From positions 1-9,431 of the forward strand of contig CBCPMX010000106.1 in the NCBI GenBank assembly GCA_965120355.1: a stretch of 9,431 nt of DNA, written 5' to 3'. Below, piece after piece: positions 1-5,733 of the stretch; the first letter of the stretch is position 1; the number at the start of each line of letters is the position of its first letter. Position numbers and translations under genes: made by a program. Source of the stretch: CBCPMX01 sp965120355. GTDB taxonomy: Bacteria > Bacillota > Clostridia > Oscillospirales > Oscillospiraceae. The notes below the pieces were generated by a model. That model ran no database searches. It had not been told where the DNA came from and saw only the letters and a list, made by a program, of their open reading frames with translations.

Positions 1-178
1 AGCAGACCACCTCATAGGTCAGCGTCCTGTTGCTGCTGGCCGAGACGGCCGACTCAATGTTGTCGCCGAACATCTTCCAGATCACGCCTGCAGCCACGAT
101 CAGAATCACCAGGACCACCAGCGCATCCACAAGATTGATCTTGCCGAACAGGCGTCCTTTTTCGTCTAACACTTTCAT
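1..178 (-). CDS. DUF4330-like membrane protein, N-terminal part (3' end outside window)
   Basis: Read on the minus strand, 59 codons are visible, starting at the ATG at 178-176. GGAGG (positions 189-185) lies 6 nt upstream, which supports this start. The protein begins MKVLDEKGRLFGKINLVD and then has one hydrophobic segment (about residues 16-33, rich in V, L, I and A) followed by WKMFGDN. A short charged cytoplasmic tip with 'DEKGRLFGKIN' followed by a single membrane helix is what I recall of the DUF4330 family. Those are small proteins of unknown function, often found near wall-polysaccharide genes in Clostridia. The C-terminal, probably extracytoplasmic, domain is cut off by the window edge. 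The gene is divergent from the glycosyltransferase/pyruvyl transferase gene, so a shared cell-surface role is possible but only inferred. The family call rests on the N-terminus alone. Confidence 0.75.
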   Translation of the reverse strand, partial: MKVLDEKGRLFGKINLVDALVVLVILIVAAGVIWKMFGDNIESAVSASSNRTLTYEVVC

Positions 179-235
179 TGACATCCTCCATCCCCGGCGG
201 ACACAAGCGCCGCCGTGATTTTTCTCGAATTTGGT

Positions 236-264
236 TTGACCACCGACGATTGTTATTGTACAAT
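236..264 (+). promoter_or_regulatory. SigA-type promoter for the glycosyltransferase/csaB operon
   Basis: TTGACC (236-241) and TACAAT (259-264) are separated by exactly 17 bp, close to the SigA consensus, in an AT-rich patch of the divergent intergenic region. Transcription would begin near 271 and give a leader of about 160 nt before the ATG at 433. The -10 box lies inside a perfect 12-bp palindrome (254-265), so a TACAAT is also present on the minus strand. No convincing -35 box for a leftward promoter is visible at 16-18 bp spacing. Confidence 0.65.
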
Positions 265-362
265 ACGATCATAGGTTTCTTTATTTTAGCCGATTTTGCC
301 CCAATACACAAGTCTAAATTACATATGTGCGCATAAAAACACAAACCACCCTGATTTTTTCA

Positions 363-408
363 GAATCCGCTGCCGCAGACGGCAAGCGCAGCGGGGTCCT
401 TTTCTATT
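363..408 (+). terminator. terminator-like hairpin in the csaB leader (possible attenuator)
   Basis: CCGCTGC (367-373) is complementary to GCAGCGG (388-394). An alternative inner stem TGCCG/CGGCA (371-375/380-384) has a CAGA loop. The hairpin is followed by a loose U-rich stretch (TCCTTTTCTATT, 397-408). It lies between the promoter at 236-264 and the SD of the next gene, so it could act as a weak terminator or attenuator. The U-tract is interrupted, and no anti-terminator or ligand-binding domain is recognised in 271-360. It could also be only a 5' stabilising hairpin. Confidence 0.4.
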
Positions 409-432
409 CTCACAGCTTGGAGGCAGTTTTCT

Positions 433-2655
433 ATGAAGATCATTCACCTTATCTCCGGCGGCGACGTGGGCGGCGCCAAAACCCATGTGCTGAGCCTGCT
501 GCAGGGGCTGGGCCGCACCGAGGAGGTCCTGCTGGTCTGCTTTCTGGAAGGTCCCTTTGCCCAGGAGGCACGCGACCTGGGCATCCCCACCCAAGTCATG
601 GACTCCGCCAATATTCTGGCCGTTCGCAACGCCCTGATCCACCTGATTCTCAGCCGCAATGTACAGATCGTCCACTGCCACGGCGCGCGGGCCAATATGC
701 TGGGGGTTATGCTCCGGCGCAAGGTGGGTATCCCCGTGGTTACCACGGTTCACTCTGATTACCGGCTGGACTATCTGGGCCGGCCCATCCACCGGCTGAC
801 CTACGGCACCATCAACACCGTGGCCCTGCGGCTTCTGGACTACCGCATCGGCGTCTCCGACGCCATGAGCGAACTGCTGATCAGCCGGGGCTTTGACCCG
901 CAGCGGCTGTTTTCCATCTATAACGGCGTGGACTTCTCCCCGGTAACGCCGGCCATGGACAGGGCGTCATACCTGCGCAGTCTGGGGCTGGACTTGCAGG
1001 CCGACACCGTTATATTCGGCATTGCCGCCCGCTTTAACCCTGTCAAAGATCTGCCAACCCTGCTGCGGGCCTTTGCCATTGCCGTGTCCAAATGCCCCAA
1101 TATCCGTCTGGTTCTGGCGGGTGACGGCGAGCAGGCAGAACAGCTGAAACAGCAGGCCGCAGACACCTGCCCCGCCGGGACAGTGGTATTCGCCGGCTGG
1201 GTGCAGGACATGGACAGCTTTTACAATGCGCTGGATGTCAATATGCTCACCTCCCTGTCTGAGACCTTTCCCTATGCCCTCACAGAGGGCATCCGGCTCC
1301 ACTGCGCCACCATTGCGTCCCGGGTGGGCGGCGTACCGGCCCTCATCGACCACGGTGTCAGCGGCTTGCTGTTTGAGCCGGGAGATTATAAAACGCTGGC
1401 TGCCCATATGGTCGCCATGGCATCCGACCGAAATCTGCGGGAAACTACCGCCGCACGCCTGTATGAAAAGGCGTCGGCCCAGTTTTCCTTCGAGGCCACA
1501 GTCCGCAAGCAGCGGGAAATCTACGCCACCATTCTCCGCCGCCAGGCGCGTCCCAAACGCAAGCGCGACGGCGTGCTGATCTGCGGCGCCTACGGCAAGG
1601 GCAATGCCGGCGACGACGCCATTCTGGAAGCCATCGTGGCCCAAATGCAGGATATTGACCCGGACATGCCCTTATATGTGCTGTCCCGGACGCCGAAGAA
1701 AACCATGCAGCGCTACCGCATTGGCGCCTGCCACACCTTCCATTTTCTCAAATTCCTGCGGATCATGGGCAAGACCCGGCTGTACATTTCCGGCGGCGGC
1801 AGCCTGATCCAGGACGTCACCTCTTCCCGCTCGCTGCACTACTATTTGACATCCATCATCCTGGCCAAATGGCGGGGCAACAAGATTCTCATGTACGGCT
1901 GCGGCATCGGCCCCGTGAACCGGCCTGCCAACCGCCGGCGGGCCGGCAGTGTCATCAACCGGTATGTGGACCGCATCTGCCTGCGAGAGGCCCGCTCCGC
2001 CGAAGAGCTCAAAGCCATGGGCGTCAGCCGCCCGCCCATCACCTTGGCCGCCGACCCGGCGCTGATTCTGCCGCCGGCACCTGCGGACAAAATTGACAGC
2101 CATATGCTCACCTGCGGCATGGATCCCCAAGGCAAGTATGTGCTCTTTGCACTGCGCCCCTGGCCGGGTTTTTCGGATAAAATACCGGTGTTCACGGAGG
2201 CCGCCCAGTATGCCTATGAGACTCTGGGTCTGACGCCAGTGCTCTTTGCTGTGGAACCCAACCGGGACCTGCCGGCAGTACAGCAGGTGGCAGACCGTTT
2301 GGCCTGCCCACACCATGTTCTGGCATCTCCAGAAAACGGCGGTCTCATCATCGGCCTTCTGTCCCGGATGCACATCGCCCTGTCCATGCGCCTGCATGCT
2401 CTGATCTTCGCCGCCGCCAGCGGTGTGCCCCTTATCGGAGTCGTCTACGACCACAAAGTCAGCGCCTTCCTGGACTATCTGGGTCAGTCCCTCTATACAG
2501 ACCTGGACAAGGTCACAGCAGAAATTCTGAAAGATCACCTGAACCGGGCCATGGAGCTGGCCAATGACACAGCCGCCCGTGCTCACGATGTGGAGCACTT
2601 CTGCGCCTTGGCCCAGGAAAGCCGGGAGGCCGCCCGGTTACTTTTGGAGGAATGA
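433..2655 (+). CDS. csaB: GT4 glycosyltransferase fused to CsaB-type polysaccharide pyruvyl transferase
   Basis: This is a 740-residue, two-domain cytoplasmic enzyme. Residues 1 to about 370 form a GT-B glycosyltransferase of the GT4 kind: the glycine-rich start GGDVGG (9-14), VHCHG (80-84), IYNGVD (162-167), the 'ARFNPVKD' strand (199-206), and the E-x7-E pair E277/E285 in SETFPYALTEG. Residues from about 380 to 740 match the CsaB family: GAYGKGNAGDDAIL (385-398), SGGGSLIQD (453-461), SMRLHA (651-656) and YDHK (672-675), with H655 and K675 in the conserved C-terminal active-site region. CsaB enzymes transfer pyruvate from phosphoenolpyruvate to a secondary cell-wall polymer, creating the ketal that S-layer-homology domains bind. 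The GT4 half probably adds a sugar to the same lipid-linked polymer; its substrate is unknown. GGAGG (419-423) lies 9 nt before the ATG. The next gene starts 4 nt after the stop, so the two are co-transcribed. A single long frame spans both domains with no sign of frameshift. Confidence 0.9.
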   Translation: MKIIHLISGGDVGGAKTHVLSLLQGLGRTEEVLLVCFLEGPFAQEARDLGIPTQVMDSANILAVRNALIHLILSRNVQIVHCHGARANMLGVMLRRKVGIPVVTTVHSDYRLDYLGRPIHRLTYGTINTVALRLLDYRIGVSDAMSELLISRGFDPQRLFSIYNGVDFSPVTPAMDRASYLRSLGLDLQADTVIFGIAARFNPVKDLPTLLRAFAIAVSKCPNIRLVLAGDGEQAEQLKQQAADTCPAGTVVFAGWVQDMDSFYNALDVNMLTSLSETFPYALTEGIRLHCATIASRVGGVPALIDHGVSGLLFEPGDYKTLAAHMVAMASDRNLRETTAARLYEKASAQFSFEATVRKQREIYATILRRQARPKRKRDGVLICGAYGKGNAGDDAILEAIVAQMQDIDPDMPLYVLSRTPKKTMQRYRIGACHTFHFLKFLRIMGKTRLYISGGGSLIQDVTSSRSLHYYLTSIILAKWRGNKILMYGCGIGPVNRPANRRRAGSVINRYVDRICLREARSAEELKAMGVSRPPITLAADPALILPPAPADKIDSHMLTCGMDPQGKYVLFALRPWPGFSDKIPVFTEAAQYAYETLGLTPVLFAVEPNRDLPAVQQVADRLACPHHVLASPENGGLIIGLLSRMHIALSMRLHALIFAAASGVPLIGVVYDHKVSAFLDYLGQSLYTDLDKVTAEILKDHLNRAMELANDTAARAHDVEHFCALAQESREAARLLLEE

Positions 2656-2659
2656 AGTC

Positions 2660-3808
2660 ATGAAACAAATCGTCTGCCTTTCCACTTCTCCGTGGTATCC
2701 CATCCCCACCCGAAAGCAGCAGGTCATGAGCCGCATTGACGACGCCCAGATTCTCTATTTCGACCCGCCGGTTTCTCTGCTGGCCCCCCTGAAGGACCCT
2801 GCCGCCAAAGAAAAACTAAAGGCCTGCCGCAGACCCGGCGTTCAGCCCCAGCCCAATATCACGGTCTATGCCGTGCCGCCGGTCCTGCCCTTTTTCAACA
2901 AATTCCGGCTAATCAACCGGCTCAATCAGCGGAGGCAGGCCCGGTACATTCGCAAACGCATGGCACAGCACGGGTTTGACAAGCCCCTGCTTTGGTGCTA
3001 TTCCCCCACTGCCGCGGATGCAGTACCCCACATCCCCAAAAGCGCCCTGGTTTACGACTGTGTGGACCGCCACTCGGCATACGGCGGTCTCATGAACCCC
3101 CAGCTGGTGGACAACATGGAGTTGGATCTGGCCCGGCAGGCCGACCAGGTCTTTGCCACTGCTGCCGGTCTTGCTCAACGGCTGAAGGCCGTCAACGCCA
3201 GCGCCGTGTGCATCCCCAATGGGGCTAACTACGAACGGTTCTCCCAGGCGGCGCAGCCCCAGCCCATCCCGGCGGACATGCAGGACATCTCCGGTCCGGT
3301 GTTCGGTTTCGTGGGGGCGCTGCAGGACTGCATTGCCTATGACCTGGTGGAATTCGCCGCAAAAGCGCGGCCCCGGTGGCAGTTTGTATTCATCGGCGGA
3401 GAAAAGCCCGGCGTTGACCTGCGCGCTTTGAAGGCCCTGCCCAACATCCACTTCCTGGGGCTGAAGGAAAACAAGGATCTGCCGGCCTATCTGCACCAGT
3501 TTGACGTATGTCTGAATCTCTTTGTTCCAAACGACCTGAGCAAGGATGTCTCCCCCCTGAAGTTTTACGAGTACCTGGCCACCGGAAAACCCATCGTTTC
3601 CACTCCGCAGCCAGACCAGGTGCTGGATTTTCAAGATGTCATCCACATCGGCGGCACAGCGGAAGAATTCCTCACCGCCTGTGAGGCCGCCCTGCATGAC
3701 ACTGCCCCGGAGCGGCAGTCCGCCCGCATGGCTGCCGGAAAAGCCTGCTCCTGGGACGCCCGCGTGGCAGAAATGGAAGCCATTCTTTCCCGGCAAAAGA
3801 TCTGGTGA
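2660..3808 (+). CDS. GT-B family glycosyltransferase, TuaH-like
   Basis: This is a 382-residue glycosyltransferase. The frame is open further upstream, but the ATG at 2660 is preferred. GGAGG (2646-2650) sits 9 nt before it, the protein then starts MKQIVCLSTSPWYP as a GT-B Rossmann fold would, and the preceding gene ends at 2655. The N-terminal half resembles teichuronic-acid glycosyltransferase TuaH-type proteins (LLWCYSP, LVYDCVDR). The C-terminal half carries CIPNGANYERF (184-194), GFVGALQD and the nucleotide-sugar-binding element DVSPLKFYEYLATGKPIVST (296-315), with E304 as the likely ribose- or phosphate-binding glutamate. There is no signal peptide or membrane helix, so it should act on the inner membrane face. 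Tandem arrangement with the GT4-CsaB fusion points to a shared wall-polymer pathway. The sugar donor and acceptor cannot be deduced. No U-tract terminator follows immediately. Confidence 0.85.
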   Translation: MKQIVCLSTSPWYPIPTRKQQVMSRIDDAQILYFDPPVSLLAPLKDPAAKEKLKACRRPGVQPQPNITVYAVPPVLPFFNKFRLINRLNQRRQARYIRKRMAQHGFDKPLLWCYSPTAADAVPHIPKSALVYDCVDRHSAYGGLMNPQLVDNMELDLARQADQVFATAAGLAQRLKAVNASAVCIPNGANYERFSQAAQPQPIPADMQDISGPVFGFVGALQDCIAYDLVEFAAKARPRWQFVFIGGEKPGVDLRALKALPNIHFLGLKENKDLPAYLHQFDVCLNLFVPNDLSKDVSPLKFYEYLATGKPIVSTPQPDQVLDFQDVIHIGGTAEEFLTACEAALHDTAPERQSARMAAGKACSWDARVAEMEAILSRQKIW

Positions 3809-4040
3809 ACCTGCGGAACCGGATCCTTTTGGATGTTGGCACGCCGTGCTGCCGCAGGACGCCGCCGCCATCCGGCAGGGCAGACTGCTTCTCCCGTGGA
3901 ACACCGGGCCGGCAGCGGCGACGCGCCCCAAAGGCGGAAAGAGCCGCAACGCAGCCCGCTGCCGGAGAAGTTTTGAAGCACGGCCTTCGGCTGTGTGCAC
4001 ATCTGAGCACCGCTCGCGCCAATTTCATCGGAGGTTCTCC
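3809..4040 (+). other. structured intergenic region, candidate ncRNA or 3' UTR element
   Basis: I see no credible gene here; open frames in both directions have low-complexity translations with Arg, Pro and Ala runs. The stretch contains several long-range complementary segments that nest into one rod. These are GAACC 3816-3820 with GGTTC 4033-4037; GATGT 3832-3836 with ACATC 3999-4003; GCAC 3839-3842 with GTGC 3995-3998; GCCGTGCT 3843-3850 with AGCACGGC 3977-3984; CTTCTCC 3888-3894 with GGAGAAG 3964-3970; and CCGGCAGCGG 3909-3918 with CCGCTGCCGG 3956-3965. The last two overlap by 2 nt. Competing local hairpins also exist (CCTGCGG 3810-3816 with CCGCAGG 3852-3858; CACGGCC 3979-3985 with GGCTGTG 3989-3995). 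I recognise no signature of tmRNA, RNase P RNA, SRP RNA or tRNA. A 6S-like long hairpin or a dispersed structured repeat are the main alternatives. No promoter directly in front is convincing. Confidence 0.35.
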
Positions 4041-4105
4041 AGAATGGCGCACTTGTCCAAAATCTGTATAGTGCCGGCTTTGTCTGAAACGACAAGGCCG
4101 ATTCT
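4041..4105 (+). promoter_or_regulatory. pair of mutually exclusive hairpins
   Basis: Two different upstream segments can pair with the same GACAAG core. Hairpin A: AGAAT-GGC-(gca)-CTTGTC (4041-4057) pairs with GACAAG-GCC-(g)-ATTCT (4091-4105), 14 bp interrupted by small bulges. Hairpin B: CGGCTTTGTC (4075-4084) pairs with GACAAGGCCG (4091-4100), 10 bp including one G-U, with a six-base loop. No U-tract follows either one, so this is not a standard intrinsic terminator. It lies upstream of the purE promoter and so would belong to a transcript reading through from the glycosyltransferase operon. The pairing is seen in the sequence; any switching function is inference. Confidence 0.35.
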
Positions 4106-4163
4106 CAGAAATCCCGCGCTGTTGTTCACTTTTACAAAATTTCAGGAAATGGCGCTGCATTGC

Positions 4164-4192
4164 TTGAAAATGCCCGGAAAATCGGTTAAAAT
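4164..4192 (+). promoter_or_regulatory. SigA-type promoter of the purine operon
   Basis: TTGAAA (4164-4169) and TAAAAT (4187-4192) are spaced by 17 bp in an AT-rich patch. Transcription would start near 4198-4200. This gives a leader of about 165 nt that holds a short ORF and an intrinsic terminator before purE. I found no purine (xpt-type) riboswitch core and no recognisable PurBox near this promoter. Confidence 0.75.
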
Positions 4193-4221
4193 GAGAACCA
4201 CACTGGAAAAGGGGTGGGACC

Positions 4222-4299
4222 ATGGCTTGTAAGCAGACATCCGGTTTTTTGCTGCTGGGCCGTCGTGCGCCCGCCCGCGGTTTCCTTGTCATCTGGTAA
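4222..4299 (+). CDS. putative 25-residue leader peptide of the purine operon
   Basis: The ATG at 4222 follows an SD-like AAGGGGTGG about 4 nt upstream, only some 23 nt after the predicted transcription start. The frame runs 25 codons to a TAA at 4297-4299. The peptide begins MACKQTSGFLLLGRR and ends GFLVIW, so a tryptophan codon directly precedes the stop. A terminator stem begins 7 nt after the stop. This promoter, SD, short ORF and terminator order is the classic layout of translation-dependent attenuation. A ribosome held at the stop would cover about 12 nt downstream, thus occupying part of the 5' terminator arm and favouring read-through into purE. There is no run of a single regulatory amino acid, so the signal sensed is not evident. 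The ORF is short, and its translation is inferred from context only. Confidence 0.5.
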   Translation: MACKQTSGFLLLGRRAPARGFLVIW

Positions 4300-4306
4300 T
4301 TTAAAC

Positions 4307-4347
4307 GCAGAGCCTCTTTGTACCCAAAGGGCTCTGCATTTCTTTTT
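4307..4347 (+). terminator. intrinsic terminator/attenuator immediately upstream of purE
   Basis: GCAGAGCC (4307-4314) pairs with GGCTCTGC (4330-4337). It continues, after one bulged T, with CTTTG (4316-4320) pairing with CAAAG (4325-4329) around a TACC loop, giving 13 bp in all. The stem is followed by ATTTCTTTTT (4338-4347). The U-tract directly abuts the purE SD (GGAGGG, 4348-4353). The terminator therefore sits inside the operon leader, downstream of the promoter at 4164-4192, and must be bypassed for purE expression. This makes it an attenuator rather than the end of the previous operon, although it could serve both purposes for read-through transcripts. Confidence 0.8.
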
Positions 4348-4362
4348 GGAGGGAACAGGACT

Positions 4363-4857
4363 ATGAAAAAAGTAGCCGTCATTATGGGCTCCGACAGCGA
4401 TCTGCCTGTGGTGCAGGCCGCCATTGACCGGTTGAAGGCCTTTGGCATTCCTGTGGAAGTCCGTGTCATTTCCGCACACCGCACCCCCGCTGCTGCGGAG
4501 GCCTTCGCCTCCTCGGCCGTTGAAAACGGCTTTGGCGTTCTCATTGCAGCTGCCGGCAAAGCCGCTCATCTGGGCGGCGTTCTGGCCGCCTACACCACGC
4601 TGCCCGTCATTGGCATTCCCATCAAAACATCCATGATGGGCGGTCTGGACAGTCTGCTGTCCATGGTGCAGATGCCCAAGGGAATTCCCGTGGCCTGTGT
4701 GGCCGTGGACGGTGCGGAAAACGCCGCCATTCTTGCAGCGCAGATTTTGGCGCTCTCCGACGCAGATCTGGCCGGGAAGCTGGCGCAGTTTAAAGAAGAC
4801 ATGGCCGCACAGGTGGCCGAGAAGGACCGGAAGCTGCGCCAGGAGGCACAACTCTGA
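4363..4857 (+). CDS. purE: PurE, N5-carboxyaminoimidazole ribonucleotide mutase (class I)
   Basis: A 164-residue cytoplasmic enzyme that rearranges N5-CAIR to CAIR in purine synthesis. It shows the whole class I pattern: MGSDSDLP (8-15, with S10 and D13 at the phosphate/ribose site), ISAHRTP (36-42, with the catalytic H39 and R40), AAAGKAAHLGGV (62-73) and SLLSMVQMPKGIPV (97-110). The ATG at 4363 is chosen because GGAGGG (4348-4353) lies 9 nt upstream and the family starts right at this KKVAVIMGS strand; the frame is open further 5' but would run through the terminator. Class I PurE normally depends on PurK for N5-CAIR, and no purK is seen in this window. The following gene begins 108 nt later in the same direction. 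Confidence 0.97.
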   Translation: MKKVAVIMGSDSDLPVVQAAIDRLKAFGIPVEVRVISAHRTPAAAEAFASSAVENGFGVLIAAAGKAAHLGGVLAAYTTLPVIGIPIKTSMMGGLDSLLSMVQMPKGIPVACVAVDGAENAAILAAQILALSDADLAGKLAQFKEDMAAQVAEKDRKLRQEAQL

Positions 4858-4965
4858 ACGCCGCTGGCATCCCGGCAAATTCCGCCCCTGCCCATAATCC
4901 TGAGAAAACTGTAAAGAATAGTTCAAAACAAGTTCAAAAAACTGTGTATGACGGAGGAATGTACG
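4858..4965 (+). other. purE-purC spacer
   Basis: This 108-nt gap has no terminator (only a 4-5 bp GCCG/CGGC stem without a U-tract) and turns A-rich near its end. It contains the direct repeat GTTCAAAA (4921-4928 and 4932-4939) shortly before the purC SD. No SigA promoter of useful quality is visible, so purC is most likely transcribed from the purE promoter. The direct repeat may be chance in an A-rich tract. Confidence 0.4.
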
Positions 4966-5676
4966 ATGGAAAAGCTGAACCAACTGTATGAAGGCAAAGC
5001 CAAAAAGGTCTATGCCACTGAGGATCCTGAACTGCTGATCGTCTCCTACAAGGATGACGCTACCGCTTTCAACGGCGAAAAGAAGGGCACCATCGCCGGT
5101 AAAGGCGTCATTAACAACCGCGTCACCAACCATCTGATGCGCCGTCTGGAGGCCGCTGGCATCCCCACCCACTATGTCGAAGAGCTCAGCGACACCGATA
5201 CCGTGGTGAAAAAGGTCTCTATCATCCCCCTGGAAGTCATTATCCGCAACATCTCCGCCGGCTCCTTTGCCAAGCGCTATGGTGTGGAAGAGGGCATCGT
5301 ATTTGATCAGCCCACCTTTGAAGTCTCCTACAAAAACGACGATTTAGGGGACCCGCTGATGACCGAGTCCCACGCGTTGGCACTGAAGCTGTGCACCCCC
5401 GAGGAACTGGAGACCATCAAGAAGTACGCCCTTGCCGTCAACGACCTGCTCAAAAGCTTCATGAAGGAGATCGGCATCGACCTGGTGGACTTTAAGCTGG
5501 AATTTGGCAAGCTGTCCGATGGCACCATCGTCCTGGCCGACGAAATCTCCCCTGACACCTGCCGTCTTTGGGATGAAAAGACCCATGAAAAGCTGGACAA
5601 AGACCGCTTCCGCCGCGATCTGGGCAACGTGGAAGAGGCCTATCAGGAGATCATGCGCCGTCTCATGGGCGACTAA
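4966..5676 (+). CDS. purC: PurC, phosphoribosylaminoimidazole-succinocarboxamide synthase
   Basis: A 236-residue enzyme that ligates CAIR and aspartate with ATP to give SAICAR. The start is YEGKAKKVY (8-16), the nucleotide-binding opening of the family. Both classic signatures are present: IPLEVIIRNISAGS (87-100) and LVDFKLEFG (173-181), followed by LADEISPDTCRLWD, which supplies metal and substrate contacts. The length matches the compact bacterial form. Two in-frame ATGs exist. The one at 4966 is preferred because GGAGG (4953-4957) lies 8 nt upstream and falls inside the longer version that would start at 4948, and because orthologues begin close to YEGK. It lies between purE and the purF-like gene, all on the same strand. 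Confidence 0.97.
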   Translation: MEKLNQLYEGKAKKVYATEDPELLIVSYKDDATAFNGEKKGTIAGKGVINNRVTNHLMRRLEAAGIPTHYVEELSDTDTVVKKVSIIPLEVIIRNISAGSFAKRYGVEEGIVFDQPTFEVSYKNDDLGDPLMTESHALALKLCTPEELETIKKYALAVNDLLKSFMKEIGIDLVDFKLEFGKLSDGTIVLADEISPDTCRLWDEKTHEKLDKDRFRRDLGNVEEAYQEIMRRLMGD

Positions 5677-5733
5677 ATTTGTTACGACTGCATACCGACC
5701 GTTCCCCATTCGGTCAAGACAAGGAGGTCTCAT

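Noticed and set aside
3805..4071. Plus-strand open frame after the TuaH-like gene, starting with a GTG that overlaps its stop
   Set aside because: Low-complexity translation, no recognisable domain, and the same bases are better explained by paired RNA segments.
4193..4362. Purine riboswitch in the purE leader
   Set aside because: The conserved core of the purine riboswitch (TATA-type P1 flank and paired loop sequences) is absent; the leader instead contains a short ORF and a terminator.
3672..4559. Long minus-strand open frame crossing the structured region and purE
   Set aside because: It lies antisense to purE, which is certain, and its translation is Arg/Pro/Ala-rich without family motifs or a suitable SD; long antisense frames are expected in GC-rich coding DNA. 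Similar minus-strand frames over purC, the purF-like gene and purM (for example 4186-5172, 5344-6327, 6355-7734) were dropped for the same reason.
4860..4873. 14-bp repeat GCCGCTGGCATCCC, also at 5152-5165 within purC
   Set aside because: Short, and one copy is fully coding; probably chance given similar base composition.
4900..4965. Internal promoter before purC
   Set aside because: The A-rich tract has no -35/-10 pair at 16-18 bp spacing close to consensus; only weak matches such as TGTATG.
5697..5715. Small hairpin GACCG/CGGTC before the purF-like SD
   Set aside because: Only 5 bp with a 9-base loop and no U-tract; too weak to call regulatory.
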